The notes under the pieces: generated by a model
The model's database searches: none
The model's input: the letters and a program-made list of their open reading frames with translations, nothing else
Told to the model about the DNA's origin: nothing
In this document: positions 44,671-53,343 of the stretch, in pieces
Layout of the letters: the number at the start of each line of letters is the position of its first letter
How positions within the stretch are numbered: position 1 is the stretch's first letter
NCBI GenBank assembly: GCA_023421135.1
Contig: JAEZUG010000019.1
Span: forward strand, 1 to 64,000
Direction of reading: 5' to 3'
From: Candidatus Cloacimonadota bacterium
Lineage (GTDB): Bacteria > Cloacimonadota > Cloacimonadia > Cloacimonadales > Cloacimonadaceae
Length of the DNA: 64,000 nt
Translations under genes and position numbers: made by a program

Positions 44671-45114
44671 TCAGTTCATATATAGCTCAAAATCTCTGCC
44701 GATGATGATCTCAAAATCGGCCAGAGAGTACTCGGTTCTTGCCAGGGTGGAGCGCTCGATCCCGGTCATCTTTTGCAGACGTTTGAGGTCTTGAGCATCG
44801 CCTTTGCGCACCACGATCACGCTTTTATCGTAGATCGGCTTGGGAGTATCCCCCAAGCTCACCACATCTATATTCTTATCTTTTATATGCTCTGCGAACT
44901 CAGAAGCCAAGCCCACAAAGCCACAACCATTGAGCACCACAACCTTGACTGCCGGAAGCTTGTCTTCAGTCCAGCCAGGCTGGTCTCCATGAGGATACCA
45001 ACCCTTGAGATATACTACTATCCCAATGGCTATCAGCAAGATAACTATCAGTATCCACCAGGGGAAGCGCCGTTTGGTCACTTTATTTGGAGAGCCGCTG
45101 TCTGTCAAACTCAT
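44671..45114 (-). CDS. LytR C-terminal-domain membrane protein
   Basis: 147 aa. A basic N-terminus and one membrane helix (PWWILIVILLIAIGIVVYL, near 18-36) are followed by a LytR_C domain (VKVVVLNGCGFVGLASEFAEHIKDKN...SVIVVRKGD...L). The domain is extracytoplasmic and of uncertain function, often near rsfS in Gram-negative FCB genomes. RBS AAGGA. Four bases after the HIT gene. Confidence 0.85.
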   Translation of the reverse strand: MSLTDSGSPNKVTKRRFPWWILIVILLIAIGIVVYLKGWYPHGDQPGWTEDKLPAVKVVVLNGCGFVGLASEFAEHIKDKNIDVVSLGDTPKPIYDKSVIVVRKGDAQDLKRLQKMTGIERSTLARTEYSLADFEIIIGRDFELYMN

Positions 45115-45118
45115 TAGC

Positions 45119-45625
45119 TTAATCCTTGTAAAGCTTGTAGTTAAGAAAGGCTTCCCGCAGGCGGGAATAGGCAGCTTCGAGGGATTCCGGAATCACGCGT
45201 TCACCGGAGACCACAGAGAGGAAATTGGCGTCTCCCTGCCAGCGTGGGACCAGATGAAAGTGCAGATGCTCGTCGATCCCTGCTCCGGCTGCTTTGCCGA
45301 GATTGAGGCCGATATTGAGCCCGTCACAGCGGTAAAGCTGGCGCAAGACACTCTCGCTGAGGCTGATCACTTCCATCAGTTCAGCCCGGGTGGGTTCATC
45401 CAGAGCGGGCAAACTGCTGTGGTGCGCATAGGGCACTACCATGATGTGACCATTGTTGTAGGGATAGAGGTTCAGCATCACGTAGCAGTGCTTGAAGCGG
45501 GCGATGATCAGATGAGCCTCGTCCTTGCTCTCGTCTTTGTGGCGACAGAGCACGCAGCCGGGTTCTTTGGTTCCGGCGACATATTCCAGCCTCCAGGGTG
45601 AATAGAGATAATCCCGCTCTTTCAA
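45119..45625 (-). CDS. HIT-family hydrolase
   Basis: 168 aa from TTG 45625, which has GGGGAG just upstream and lies 10 bases after the glmU-like gene; ATG 45655 is an alternative overlapping that gene. HIT motif EHLHFHLVPRW near 118, zinc-type CVLC near 25 and NNGHIMVVPYAHHSSL near 58 mark an Ap4A phosphorylase-like/FHIT branch. It acts on dinucleoside polyphosphates or AMP conjugates. Confidence 0.92.
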   Translation of the reverse strand: MKERDYLYSPWRLEYVAGTKEPGCVLCRHKDESKDEAHLIIARFKHCYVMLNLYPYNNGHIMVVPYAHHSSLPALDEPTRAELMEVISLSESVLRQLYRCDGLNIGLNLGKAAGAGIDEHLHFHLVPRWQGDANFLSVVSGERVIPESLEAAYSRLREAFLNYKLYKD

Positions 45626-45635
45626 GTTCTCTCCC

Positions 45636-46664
45636 CTATTCCGTGAAGGCTTCATCCTCGTGACAAAGCATATAATCCAGCTCTTCAGCTTCGTGCACGA
45701 TGGCATTGATCAGCACGTTGTAGCCTCTCAGGATGCTGTCCTGGCCGATCTTGGAATCTACTATCAAGCAGTTGGGGCCAATCTTGACGTCCCGCTCGAT
45801 CTCGGTGTGGCCCTTGATAATGGTGCCGGAGTCTATCTCGACGTCCGGCTCGATAGTCACCTTATCTCCAATGTGGATGCTGGAGGGATTGTGCAGCACC
45901 ACGCCGCTGTTGAGCCAGTGTTTGCGGATGCGATCCAGATAGATATCTTCCAGCTCGGCCAGTTGTTCCTGGGAATTCACTCCTGCCACTTCCATGAGGT
46001 CTTCCAGCACCACGCTGCTCACGACTTTGCCTTCGTTGTAAAAAAGTCCCAGGCAGTCGGTGAGATAATACTCGCCCTGCTGATTGGAGTTTGAGGTGAG
46101 CTTGAGCACGCGGAAGAGTTCCCGGGAATTGAAGACGTAGATCCCGGTGTTAAATTCACCAATGGCGCGCTGTTCTGCAGTGGCGTCTTTATATTCCACG
46201 ATGCCGCAGACTTTGCTCTCTGCATCCCGCAGGATACGGCCATAGCGTCCGGCATCTTCCAGCACGGCGGTGAGCACGGTGCAAACGGCTCCGCTTTCGG
46301 TGTGTTTCTTATAGAGTTCCTGGATGGTTTCCGCTCTCAGGAGAGGAACATCTCCGCAGAGAATGATGATATCTCCGTCAAAGCTCTGGAAGCTGGGTTC
46401 ACAGATTGAGACTGCATGGCCGGTGCCGAGCTGCTCGGTTTGTTCCACAAATTCCAATCTGTCATCTTCTTCCAGGCAAGCAATAACTGATTCTTTTTGG
46501 AAGCCCACAACCACGGCAATCTTGCCACAATCAAGCTTGACGGCTGTATCCACCACTCTTTGCAGCATGGGTCTATCCGCCAATGGAAAAGTAACCTTGG
46601 CACGGCTGGATTTCATCCGGGTGCCTTTACCTGCAGCTAATACTATCGCTGCCACTGAACTCAT
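45636..46664 (-). CDS. GlmU-like UDP-GlcNAc pyrophosphorylase, C-terminally short
   Basis: 342 aa. N-terminal nucleotidyltransferase domain: AAGKGTRMKSSRAKVTFPLADRP, GTGHAV near 82, CGDVPLL near 104 and GRYGRILRD near 142. About 100 residues of left-handed beta-helix repeats follow (VTIEPDVEIDSGTIIKGHTEI...). Bifunctional GlmU is about 455 aa; the acetyltransferase catalytic part is absent, so it likely performs only the uridylyl transfer. RBS GGGGAGGA; ATG overlaps folK stop. Confidence 0.88.
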   Translation of the reverse strand: MSSVAAIVLAAGKGTRMKSSRAKVTFPLADRPMLQRVVDTAVKLDCGKIAVVVGFQKESVIACLEEDDRLEFVEQTEQLGTGHAVSICEPSFQSFDGDIIILCGDVPLLRAETIQELYKKHTESGAVCTVLTAVLEDAGRYGRILRDAESKVCGIVEYKDATAEQRAIGEFNTGIYVFNSRELFRVLKLTSNSNQQGEYYLTDCLGLFYNEGKVVSSVVLEDLMEVAGVNSQEQLAELEDIYLDRIRKHWLNSGVVLHNPSSIHIGDKVTIEPDVEIDSGTIIKGHTEIERDVKIGPNCLIVDSKIGQDSILRGYNVLINAIVHEAEELDYMLCHEDEAFTE

Positions 46665-47179
46665 TTGATTCCTCCCCTTAACAGGTCTTGATATAGATCT
46701 TGCATAGTTTTATTCAGCACCGGATGCACCAGATCGGGCTCCAGCTCAGAGAGTAGCTGCAGAGCGAAGCTCCTTCTGTGAAAATCCGGATGCGGAAGAA
46801 CGAGAAAGTCGTCTTTGTATATGATTTTATCCATCAGTAATATGTCAATATCAATTAAGCGCGGCCCCCATTTGACTTCCCGGACACGTCCAAGCTTGTT
46901 CTCAATGATCAGTAGTGAGGCCAGCAGCTCGGTAGGTTCCAACGCAGTAAACAGCTCTGCTACTTGATTCATGAAGGAAGGCTGCTCTTTCAGACCATAG
47001 GGCTCGGTCTCCAAAAGAGATGAGAGCCTGCCCAGAGAGCTCTGCGGCAGGAGCTTGATCTCTTCCAGGGCTTGGTAAATCAGCAGGTCTCGGGGACCCA
47101 GATTGCTGCCCAAACAGAGCAGTGCCCGATACGGAAAGCTGGCTTTCAGACCGTCGGCAGGAGGGAGAGGGGATTCCAT
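46661..47179 (-). CDS. folK: 6-hydroxymethyl-7,8-dihydropterin pyrophosphokinase
   Basis: 172 aa. Folate pathway kinase. LCLGSNLGPRDL near 22, FMNQVAELFT near 67 and RVREVKWGPRLIDIDILLMD near 97 are the hallmark motifs. Overlaps folB by one base (TGATG) and glmU by four. Confidence 0.95.
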   Translation of the reverse strand: MESPLPPADGLKASFPYRALLCLGSNLGPRDLLIYQALEEIKLLPQSSLGRLSSLLETEPYGLKEQPSFMNQVAELFTALEPTELLASLLIIENKLGRVREVKWGPRLIDIDILLMDKIIYKDDFLVLPHPDFHRRSFALQLLSELEPDLVHPVLNKTMQDLYQDLLRGGIK

Positions 47180-47535
47180 CAGCGTTCCCGCTCCAGGCAG
47201 ACTTCCACGCTCTTCAGGCTTCCCTGAATCGGGACCGAGGGCTTCTCTATCCTGAGTTTGAGCCGCTCAATCAGGGGAAAATCCTGCAACAGATCATCAG
47301 CAATCCGATTGGCACAAGCCTCCAGCAGCATAAACTGCTCGGTCTCAAAGATCTGCTTGATTCTGGCATAGACCAGAGTGTAATCCACCGTCTGATCCAG
47401 ATGCTCGATAAATCTATCCCGGGATGGATCGGTGAACAGCGTGAGAGTCACAATAAAGCGCTGTCCCAGCTTACGTTCTTCCGCATGCACTCCATGATAA
47501 CCGTAAAAAACCATCTCATTCAGTCTGATCTTCAC
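47179..47535 (-). CDS. folB: Dihydroneopterin aldolase
   Basis: 118 aa. IRLNEMVFYGYHGVHAEERKLGQRF at the N-terminus, with the conserved Y-G-x-H-G-V and E; FMLLEACANRIADDLL near 78; K.RIEKP near 98. Makes the folK substrate. GTG 47535 has AGGAGG at five bases, inside the end of the rseC-like gene (20-base overlap). Confidence 0.95.
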   Translation of the reverse strand: MKIRLNEMVFYGYHGVHAEERKLGQRFIVTLTLFTDPSRDRFIEHLDQTVDYTLVYARIKQIFETEQFMLLEACANRIADDLLQDFPLIERLKLRIEKPSVPIQGSLKSVEVCLERER

Positions 47536-47941
47536 AAAGACCTCCTATCTGCACCTTAAGTTTATCGCCAATACGTCTGTCGATCAGACGCAGGATTAAG
47601 AAGCTAGAGCCCATAGCTCCAAAAGCCACCCCGATACTGGGTAGTTCTGCCAGAAAGCTGGAAGCGATCAGGAACCCGGCAAAGAGAAAGACCACCGGCA
47701 TCAGAAAGATCAAAAGCGAGCTCAGGATACGATCCCCGGGAGCCACCACCAGTTGCACTCTGTCTCCCACCTTCAGAGCCAGATCGCTCTTCAATTCAAA
47801 GACCGCAGGAGTGCTCTTGGCAAAACACATCCCCCGCATGGTGCAGCTCTTACAGCCGCCACCGCGCTCCAGTTCAACTCGGTAAACACCATCCACGACG
47901 GCTACGACGATTCCGGTATCTTCTTTTACTTCTTCATGCAT
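47516..47941 (-). CDS. RseC/SoxR-reducing-system-like membrane protein
   Basis: 141 aa. A Cys-rich N-terminal part (GGGCKSCTMRGMC) is followed by VGDRVQLVVAPGDRILSSLLIFLMPVVFLFAGFL, two membrane helices and a short C-terminal tail. The RseC family attaches to Rnf-type electron transport and SoxR reduction; no rnf genes are in the window. ATG 47941. Confidence 0.88.
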   Translation of the reverse strand: MHEEVKEDTGIVVAVVDGVYRVELERGGGCKSCTMRGMCFAKSTPAVFELKSDLALKVGDRVQLVVAPGDRILSSLLIFLMPVVFLFAGFLIASSFLAELPSIGVAFGAMGSSFLILRLIDRRIGDKLKVQIGGLCEDQTE

Positions 47942-47956
47942 CAGCTGTTCTCCGGA

Positions 47957-48448
47957 TCATCGTTCATACTCACTGCGGATCCGCCGGATCAGCTCCGTGC
48001 TGGAAATCCCGGCTTCAAAACTTAAGGAATGCACCTCACCGCCCCGGGCCAGCACCAAATCTGAGCCCACAATCTCTTCCGGCTGCCAATCCCCACCCTT
48101 CACCAGAATATTGGGCTGAAGCAGCTTGATCAGTTCGTAGGGTGTATCTTCTTCAAAACATGTAACGTAGCTCACAGATTCGAGAGCTGCCAGGAGGATC
48201 ATACGCCGGGAAAGAGGATTGATGGGACGCTCTTCGCCTTTGAGCCGCTTCACGGAGGCATCGCTATTGACGCCCACCACCAGGATGTCGCCCAGGCTAC
48301 GCGCTTCTTCCAGATATTGCACATGCCCACTGTGCACCAGATCAAAGCAGCCATTGGTAAAGACCACTTTCAGGGCAGGCTCTTGTGCCAGCCTCTGTTT
48401 GAGAACGTCTGCCAGCTCCAGGGGAGCAAGAATCTTAGCTTTGAGCAT
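47957..48448 (-). CDS. Heptose-1-phosphate adenylyltransferase
   Basis: 163 aa, matching the C-terminal half of HldE (RfaE domain II). Nucleotidylyltransferase motif TNGCFDLVHSGHVQYLEEA near 31 and the ISSTELI near 148. It makes ADP-heptose for LPS core. Overlaps the kinase gene by 14 bases. Confidence 0.94.
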   Translation of the reverse strand: MLKAKILAPLELADVLKQRLAQEPALKVVFTNGCFDLVHSGHVQYLEEARSLGDILVVGVNSDASVKRLKGEERPINPLSRRMILLAALESVSYVTCFEEDTPYELIKLLQPNILVKGGDWQPEEIVGSDLVLARGGEVHSLSFEAGISSTELIRRIRSEYER

Positions 48449-49451
48449 CTTCGGATTCCTGACGGGCTATGCTGGCGATAATCTCCTGCGGATTGGCAGT
48501 TGCTGTGCCTTTCTTGCCGCAAACCACGCCCGCAGCATGATTTGCCAGCCGGGCTGCTTCCAGAATATCGGTTCCGCAGGCATAGGCCAAAGCCAGCACG
48601 CTGATCACGGTATCTCCGGCACCGGTGACGTCAAAGACTTCCCGGGCATAGGTGGGAAGCTGCTGAGGAGGAGAATCCGGACTAAAGATGATCAGCCCTT
48701 TGGCACCCCGGGTCACAACCAGATGTTTGATGCCCTGCTTCTGGCGGAAAGCCTCTGCAGAGGCCAGGAAGTCCTCTTCTGTGAGCGGAGCGTTTTCCAG
48801 CCGAGCCAATAGCTCTGAGTAATTTGGTTTAAAGATCTCCACAGCTTTGTAGGAAAAGAAATTATGATACTTGGGATCCACTGCCACCGGCAGTGCTTTC
48901 AAACTACAGAATTGCAAGACCGATGCGATAAAAGCAGGACTGAGCAAACCCTTGTTGTAATCCTCGATAATCACCGCTTCCGCCTCGGTCAGAGCCCGGT
49001 TCAGAGCTTGCAGGCAGAGGCTTTCCTCATCGGTGGAAAGTGCAGAACTATCCTCGTAATCGATCCTGAGAATCTGCTGTCCGGCAGCATTCATCCGGGT
49101 CTTCAGACAGGTCTTCCGTTTGTGACTCTTCACCAGATAAGAGGCAGTAATCCCCCGTGAAAGCAAGGCTTCCTGCAGGATCTCGCCGGCAGAATCTGCC
49201 CCCACAAGCCCCAGAAGCAGAGGCTCGGCACCCAAAGACTTCAGGTTCAGAGCCACGTTTGCAGCTCCACCCGGACGATATTCCTCATGCTCGGCTTCCA
49301 ACACCGGCACCGGAGCTTCCGGAGAGATGCGCTTGACCTCACCCCAGACAAAGTGATCCAGCATCAGATCGCCGATCACCAGGATGCGCTTTCCGGAGAA
49401 AGCATTCAAAGTGACGAGTGACGGGTGACCAGTGACAAGTGGTGTATTCAT
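48435..49451 (-). CDS. D-glycero-beta-D-manno-heptose-7-phosphate kinase
   Basis: 338 aa, PfkB family, matching the N-terminal half of HldE. ILVIGDLMLDHFVWGEVKRISPEAPVPVLE near 22, GGAANVALNLKSLGA near 57 and the catalytic DVTGAGDTVISVLALA near 272. Residues 5-14 (LVTGHPSLVT) are encoded by the intergenic GTGAC-heptamer repeat, so the N-terminus has been extended by a repeat. ATG 49451 has AGGA at seven bases; no better start lies downstream. Confidence 0.93.
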   Translation of the reverse strand: MNTPLVTGHPSLVTLNAFSGKRILVIGDLMLDHFVWGEVKRISPEAPVPVLEAEHEEYRPGGAANVALNLKSLGAEPLLLGLVGADSAGEILQEALLSRGITASYLVKSHKRKTCLKTRMNAAGQQILRIDYEDSSALSTDEESLCLQALNRALTEAEAVIIEDYNKGLLSPAFIASVLQFCSLKALPVAVDPKYHNFFSYKAVEIFKPNYSELLARLENAPLTEEDFLASAEAFRQKQGIKHLVVTRGAKGLIIFSPDSPPQQLPTYAREVFDVTGAGDTVISVLALAYACGTDILEAARLANHAAGVVCGKKGTATANPQEIIASIARQESEDAQS

Positions 49452-49460
49452 AGACAGATC

Positions 49461-50834
49461 CTAATCCTGGACTATCCCCAGAGGATAATCACCATTGAAG
49501 CAGGCATAGCAATAGCTCTCTGGCTCTGCCACAGCCTGATGCAGCTCGTTCAGAGACAGGTGCCGCAGGCTGTCCACCCCGGTGCGCTGTCGGATCTGTT
49601 CCAGCTCAAAGCGATTGGCCACCAATTCATCCCGGCTGGGAGTATCGATGCCGTAGTAACAGGGATTGATCACCTGTGGAGAGCCGATCCGAAGGTGAAT
49701 CTCTGCGGCTCCGGCAGCTTTGATCAGCCCCACTATCTTGCGGATGGTGGTGCCACGCACGATGGAATCATCCACCAAGGCTATGCGTTTCCCCTCAAAG
49801 AAATGAGGCAGCACGTTAAACTTTTGCCGCACGCTTTCATCCCGGATGGTCTGTTCCGGCTTGATAAAGGTGCGCCCGATATAGTGGTTGCGAATCAGCC
49901 CCAGCGAGAGCGGTATGCCCAGATGGTTGGCATAGCCCAGCGCCATAAAATTGGAGGAATCCGGCACGGGAACCACACAATCCGGCTTTATCTCACGGTC
50001 ATTTTCTGCCAATAGCGCTCCGATCCGTTCCCGCACGCTGAAGACATCCTCATAGAAGTGATGGCTATCCGGCCGGGAGAAATAGATATGCTCAAAAATG
50101 CAGTGTTTATCGGTGGAGTGCTGACGGTAGAGCGCCGGATCGTTCTCGATGATGGTGATGCCGTGCTTATTGACGCGGATGATCCCCGCCGGAGGCACTT
50201 CCTGCCGGTTTTGGATGCCCAGAGTATCCAAAGCACAGCTTTCCGAGGCCACGACCACAACGCCTTCTCCGTTCTGTCCCCAAACCATGGGACGGATGCT
50301 ATAGGGATCGCGCAGCATATAAAGCTCGTTACGAGTGGCAAAGACACAGGAATAGGCACCTTTGATCCGGCGCATCAGCGCTTGGATGGCATCGATCACG
50401 CCCAGTCCCTGCTCCATCTGCCAGGCCAAAAACCTTAGCAGCAATTCGCCGTCGTTTTCGCTATTAAAATAAACTCCCTTCTCTTCCAATTCCCGGCGCA
50501 CCTCGCGGTAATTCACCAGATCGCCATTGGAAGCCAGGGCAAAGCCAGGACCGTAAAGCGTTTCCAGAAGATGCGGCTGAGAGTTGTAGGCCGTAGCGCT
50601 GCCCTGAGTAGGATAGCGCACGTGTCCGATGGCCAGAGCCCCCGGAAGCTGATCCAGAGCATCTTCATGAAAGACTTCTTTCACCAAGCCCATCAGCTTG
50701 CGCAGACGGATCACTTTGCCGTCGCTAACCGCCATGCCGCAGCTTTCCTGTCCCCGATGCTGCTCCGCAAACATCCCCAGAGCCGCCATCCGGGCAGCTT
50801 CAGGAGAACCAAATACACCGATGATTCCGCACAT
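49461..50834 (-). CDS. purF: Amidophosphoribosyltransferase
   Basis: 457 aa. First committed step of purine synthesis. It begins with the Ntn nucleophile Cys2 (MCGIIGVFG) with no propeptide, HRGQESCGMA near 26, and carries the PRTase loop VDDSIVRGTTIRKIVG near 345 and PVPDSSNFMALGYA near 275. Cysteines for an Fe-S cluster may be present near the C-terminus (PSRDELVANRFELEQIR...SYCYACFNGDYPLG). Overlaps plsY by one base. Confidence 0.97.
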   Translation of the reverse strand: MCGIIGVFGSPEAARMAALGMFAEQHRGQESCGMAVSDGKVIRLRKLMGLVKEVFHEDALDQLPGALAIGHVRYPTQGSATAYNSQPHLLETLYGPGFALASNGDLVNYREVRRELEEKGVYFNSENDGELLLRFLAWQMEQGLGVIDAIQALMRRIKGAYSCVFATRNELYMLRDPYSIRPMVWGQNGEGVVVVASESCALDTLGIQNRQEVPPAGIIRVNKHGITIIENDPALYRQHSTDKHCIFEHIYFSRPDSHHFYEDVFSVRERIGALLAENDREIKPDCVVPVPDSSNFMALGYANHLGIPLSLGLIRNHYIGRTFIKPEQTIRDESVRQKFNVLPHFFEGKRIALVDDSIVRGTTIRKIVGLIKAAGAAEIHLRIGSPQVINPCYYGIDTPSRDELVANRFELEQIRQRTGVDSLRHLSLNELHQAVAEPESYCYACFNGDYPLGIVQD

Positions 50835-51466
50835 CAGAGGCTTCCTTTCTTTGTAAAACTTAGCCTATTCTCGTTACCCTGCAAGAGACGCATGATATTT
50901 GCCTTATGCTTGAATATTATGAGGATTACCACGAAGACGCAGAACCCTGCCTTCACCCAATCCGGAGAAGGAGAATAAACCTGCCTCAACACCACCAGCA
51001 GCCCGAAAAATAGTGCTGCAGTGCAGGAACCCAGCGATACATAGCGGAAGATTGCCACCACGGCGATGAAGATCACCAGCCCCAGTCCCAGCTCCGCCGG
51101 CGCCAAGCCCAGAAAGGCTCCGGCTGCCGTTGCCACGCCTTTGCCGCCTTTAAAGCCCAAAAAGATCGTGAAGATATGCCCCAGAATCACCACCAGAGCT
51201 GCCAGCACGATGAAGGGAGATTGCGCCGGAAGCAGCGCTTTGGAGGCCAGCACCACTCCCAAGCCCTTGAGCATATCGAGGATCAGGATAATGATCCCGG
51301 TGCGGGTGCCGAAAAGCCTCAGGGCATTGGTGGCACCGATGTTTCCGCTGCCAGCGGTGCGGATATCCACGTGGTAAAAGATTTTCCCCACTATAAAGCC
51401 CATCGGGATGGAACCCACCAGATAGGCAGAGATCAGCAGCAGAAGAGTGCTAATCCAGTTCGTCAT
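50834..51466 (-). CDS. plsY: Acyl-phosphate:glycerol-3-phosphate acyltransferase
   Basis: 210 aa, five membrane helices. LVGSIPMGFIVGKIF near 16, GSGNIGATNALRLFG near 38 and GFKGGKGVATAAGAFLGL near 103 are the three active-site motifs. First step of phospholipid synthesis. Overlaps der by 17 bases. Confidence 0.96.
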   Translation of the reverse strand: MTNWISTLLLLISAYLVGSIPMGFIVGKIFYHVDIRTAGSGNIGATNALRLFGTRTGIIILILDMLKGLGVVLASKALLPAQSPFIVLAALVVILGHIFTIFLGFKGGKGVATAAGAFLGLAPAELGLGLVIFIAVVAIFRYVSLGSCTAALFFGLLVVLRQVYSPSPDWVKAGFCVFVVILIIFKHKANIMRLLQGNENRLSFTKKGSL

Positions 51467-52790
51467 CGTCCTTGCTCCTGCCTCGGAAGATCAGTTTGAT
51501 GCTCACGCCTTCAAAGGCAAAGACCTCTCTGATCTGATTGTGGATAAAGCGGCGGTAATTTTCTGTGATCAGCTTGGGCTGATTGCAGAAGAAGATGAAG
51601 GTGGGCGGCTTGCTGGCGGCCTGAGTGAGATAATAGATGCGCACATGCTTGCCACTGGGATGAGTGGGCGGACGACGCTCCACAACGGTCTCCATAAAGC
51701 GGTTCAGTTCCGAGGTTGGGATGCGTTTTTCGCTCTCCTCCTCGATCTGCACGATCTGCTCCATCACGCGGTTGATGCGCTGTCCGGTCTTGGCAGAGAT
51801 AAACTGTACCGGGGCAAATTGGAGGAAGGGCATTTGTTCATGCAGGTTTTCCAGAAACTTCTTGGTGGTATTGGTCTCTTTTTCGACCAGATCCCATTTG
51901 TTGAAGGCAATCATGATCTCCTTCATCTTGCGCCTGGCATAGGAGGCTATCTTGATGTCCTGCATGGATATCTCTTCATCGGCAGTGAGCACCAGCACCA
52001 CGATATCGCATCTGTCCACGGCGTCTATGGTGCGCATGGTGGAAAAGTATTCCACGCCGTAATTGACCTTGGTTTTGCGCCGCAGTCCGGCGGTATCGAT
52101 CAGCATGTAATCTTTGTTGTGATAGCGGAACATGGTGTCGATGGCATCCCGGGTGGTGCCCGGAATATCGGTCACAATCTGTTGATCGCTGCCCAGCATG
52201 CGGTTCACGATCGAGCTTTTACCCACGTTGGGCTTGCCGACCACCGCGATGCGGGTGAACTGGGGCTTGACTTCGTCTTCCACATTCTTGGTTTCAGGGA
52301 TCAGATTGAGCAGCTCGTCCAAGAAGTTGCCGGTGTTTCTGCCCTGAGAAGCGGAGATTGGGAAGGCATCGCCAAAACCGAGCTGCATAAAGTCATAAAC
52401 TTCCCACTCAAACTTCTCGCTATCGGCCTTATTGGCCACCAGCATCACCTTATCCCGGTGCGGAAAAAGGATCTTGGCAATGCCCAGATCAATATCTGTA
52501 ACACCCGTCTGCGCATCGACCAAAAAGATGATCAGGTCGCTCTCATCGATGGCCAGAAGCGCCTGATGTTTGATCATTTTGTCCATGGCTTCCGTGCTGT
52601 CAAACACGATGCCGCCGGTATCCACCAGCTTGAAGATTTTGCCGTTCCACTCCACGTCTTCATACTTGCGGTCGCGGGTGATCCCGGCCTCAAAATCGAC
52701 AATGGCGTTGCGCTGACGGCAGAGGCGGTTGAACAGAGTGGACTTGCCCACGTTGGGACGTCCGACGATTGACACTATATGTTTTCTCAT
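51450..52790 (-). CDS. der: Tandem GTPase EngA/Der
   Basis: 446 aa. Two G domains (GRPNVGKSTLF near 10 with DTGG, NKAD; GKPNVGKSSIV near 184 with DTAG, NKWD) and a C-terminal KH-like domain (RIYYLTQAASKPPTFIFFCN). Ribosome large-subunit assembly. ATG 52790 with AAGGAAA. First gene of the long run down to nadB. Confidence 0.97.
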   Translation of the reverse strand: MRKHIVSIVGRPNVGKSTLFNRLCRQRNAIVDFEAGITRDRKYEDVEWNGKIFKLVDTGGIVFDSTEAMDKMIKHQALLAIDESDLIIFLVDAQTGVTDIDLGIAKILFPHRDKVMLVANKADSEKFEWEVYDFMQLGFGDAFPISASQGRNTGNFLDELLNLIPETKNVEDEVKPQFTRIAVVGKPNVGKSSIVNRMLGSDQQIVTDIPGTTRDAIDTMFRYHNKDYMLIDTAGLRRKTKVNYGVEYFSTMRTIDAVDRCDIVVLVLTADEEISMQDIKIASYARRKMKEIMIAFNKWDLVEKETNTTKKFLENLHEQMPFLQFAPVQFISAKTGQRINRVMEQIVQIEEESEKRIPTSELNRFMETVVERRPPTHPSGKHVRIYYLTQAASKPPTFIFFCNQPKLITENYRRFIHNQIREVFAFEGVSIKLIFRGRSKDDDELD

Positions 52791-53009
52791 TTATTTCCTT
52801 GCAACTAGCGCTGAGTGTTCCGCCTGTCTGCAGGCAGTGGAAGCGCATAACTGCTTTTGGAGCAACTCTTTTAAGATAGCTGTTTTTGTCAATGCGCATG
52901 TCAGGGATCAGTGAGCAGTGAACAGTGAACAGAGCTGCGCTGCTCCGCTTTATGGAAGTGACAAGTGACCAGTAACCAGTGACAAGAGATGCGCTGCTTC
53001 GCGTATTGG

Positions 53010-53077
53010 TCTGCCAAATCACCCCAAATCCTCACTTCGTTCTGCTTCGGGGACCCCGATATCTCCGAATTGGCAGA
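53010..53077. repeat. 68-bp element with TCTGCCAA ends, second copy
   Basis: TCTGCCAAATC (53010-53020) and GAATTGGCAGA (53067-53077) ends; the inner stem is less perfect than in 26386-26453, but the length is identical. Confidence 0.75.
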
Positions 53078-53289
53078 AACAGTGGAAAGGCCTGCGGCTT
53101 TTGGGGTAAATCCGTCATACCTGCGACCGCGGCATCGCCAAACCGCTTGCGGTTTGGTGAAGTGGGAAGGCAGGTATTGCCACACCAACCGCCGGAGCTT
53201 GCGGGCAGACAAGCCCTGAAGGGGCGACCATCTGAAAGCGATGGGCGGCAGCCCATCGACCAGGCCAGCTTGCGTTCATCATAAAAAAT

Positions 53290-53343
53290 ATCCCTCACCC
53301 CCTGTCATGAAAACCCTGGTTTTCATGACAGGGGGTGAGGGAT
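53290..53343. repeat. Perfect long hairpin, 26-bp arms
   Basis: Left arm 53290-53315 and right arm 53318-53343 are exact reverse complements around a 2-nt loop. The loop-proximal TGAAAAC/GTTTTCA motif is shared with the hairpin at 677-728; both have C-rich outer arms and a flanking ATT. Confidence 0.88.

Noticed and set aside
49401..49445. Heptamer tract as an operator in front of the heptose kinase
   Set aside because: It lies inside the coding frame after the best-supported start, so it is coding repeat rather than an upstream site.
51447..52772. 441-codon plus-strand open frame
   Set aside because: Antisense to der; a shadow of a highly biased gene.
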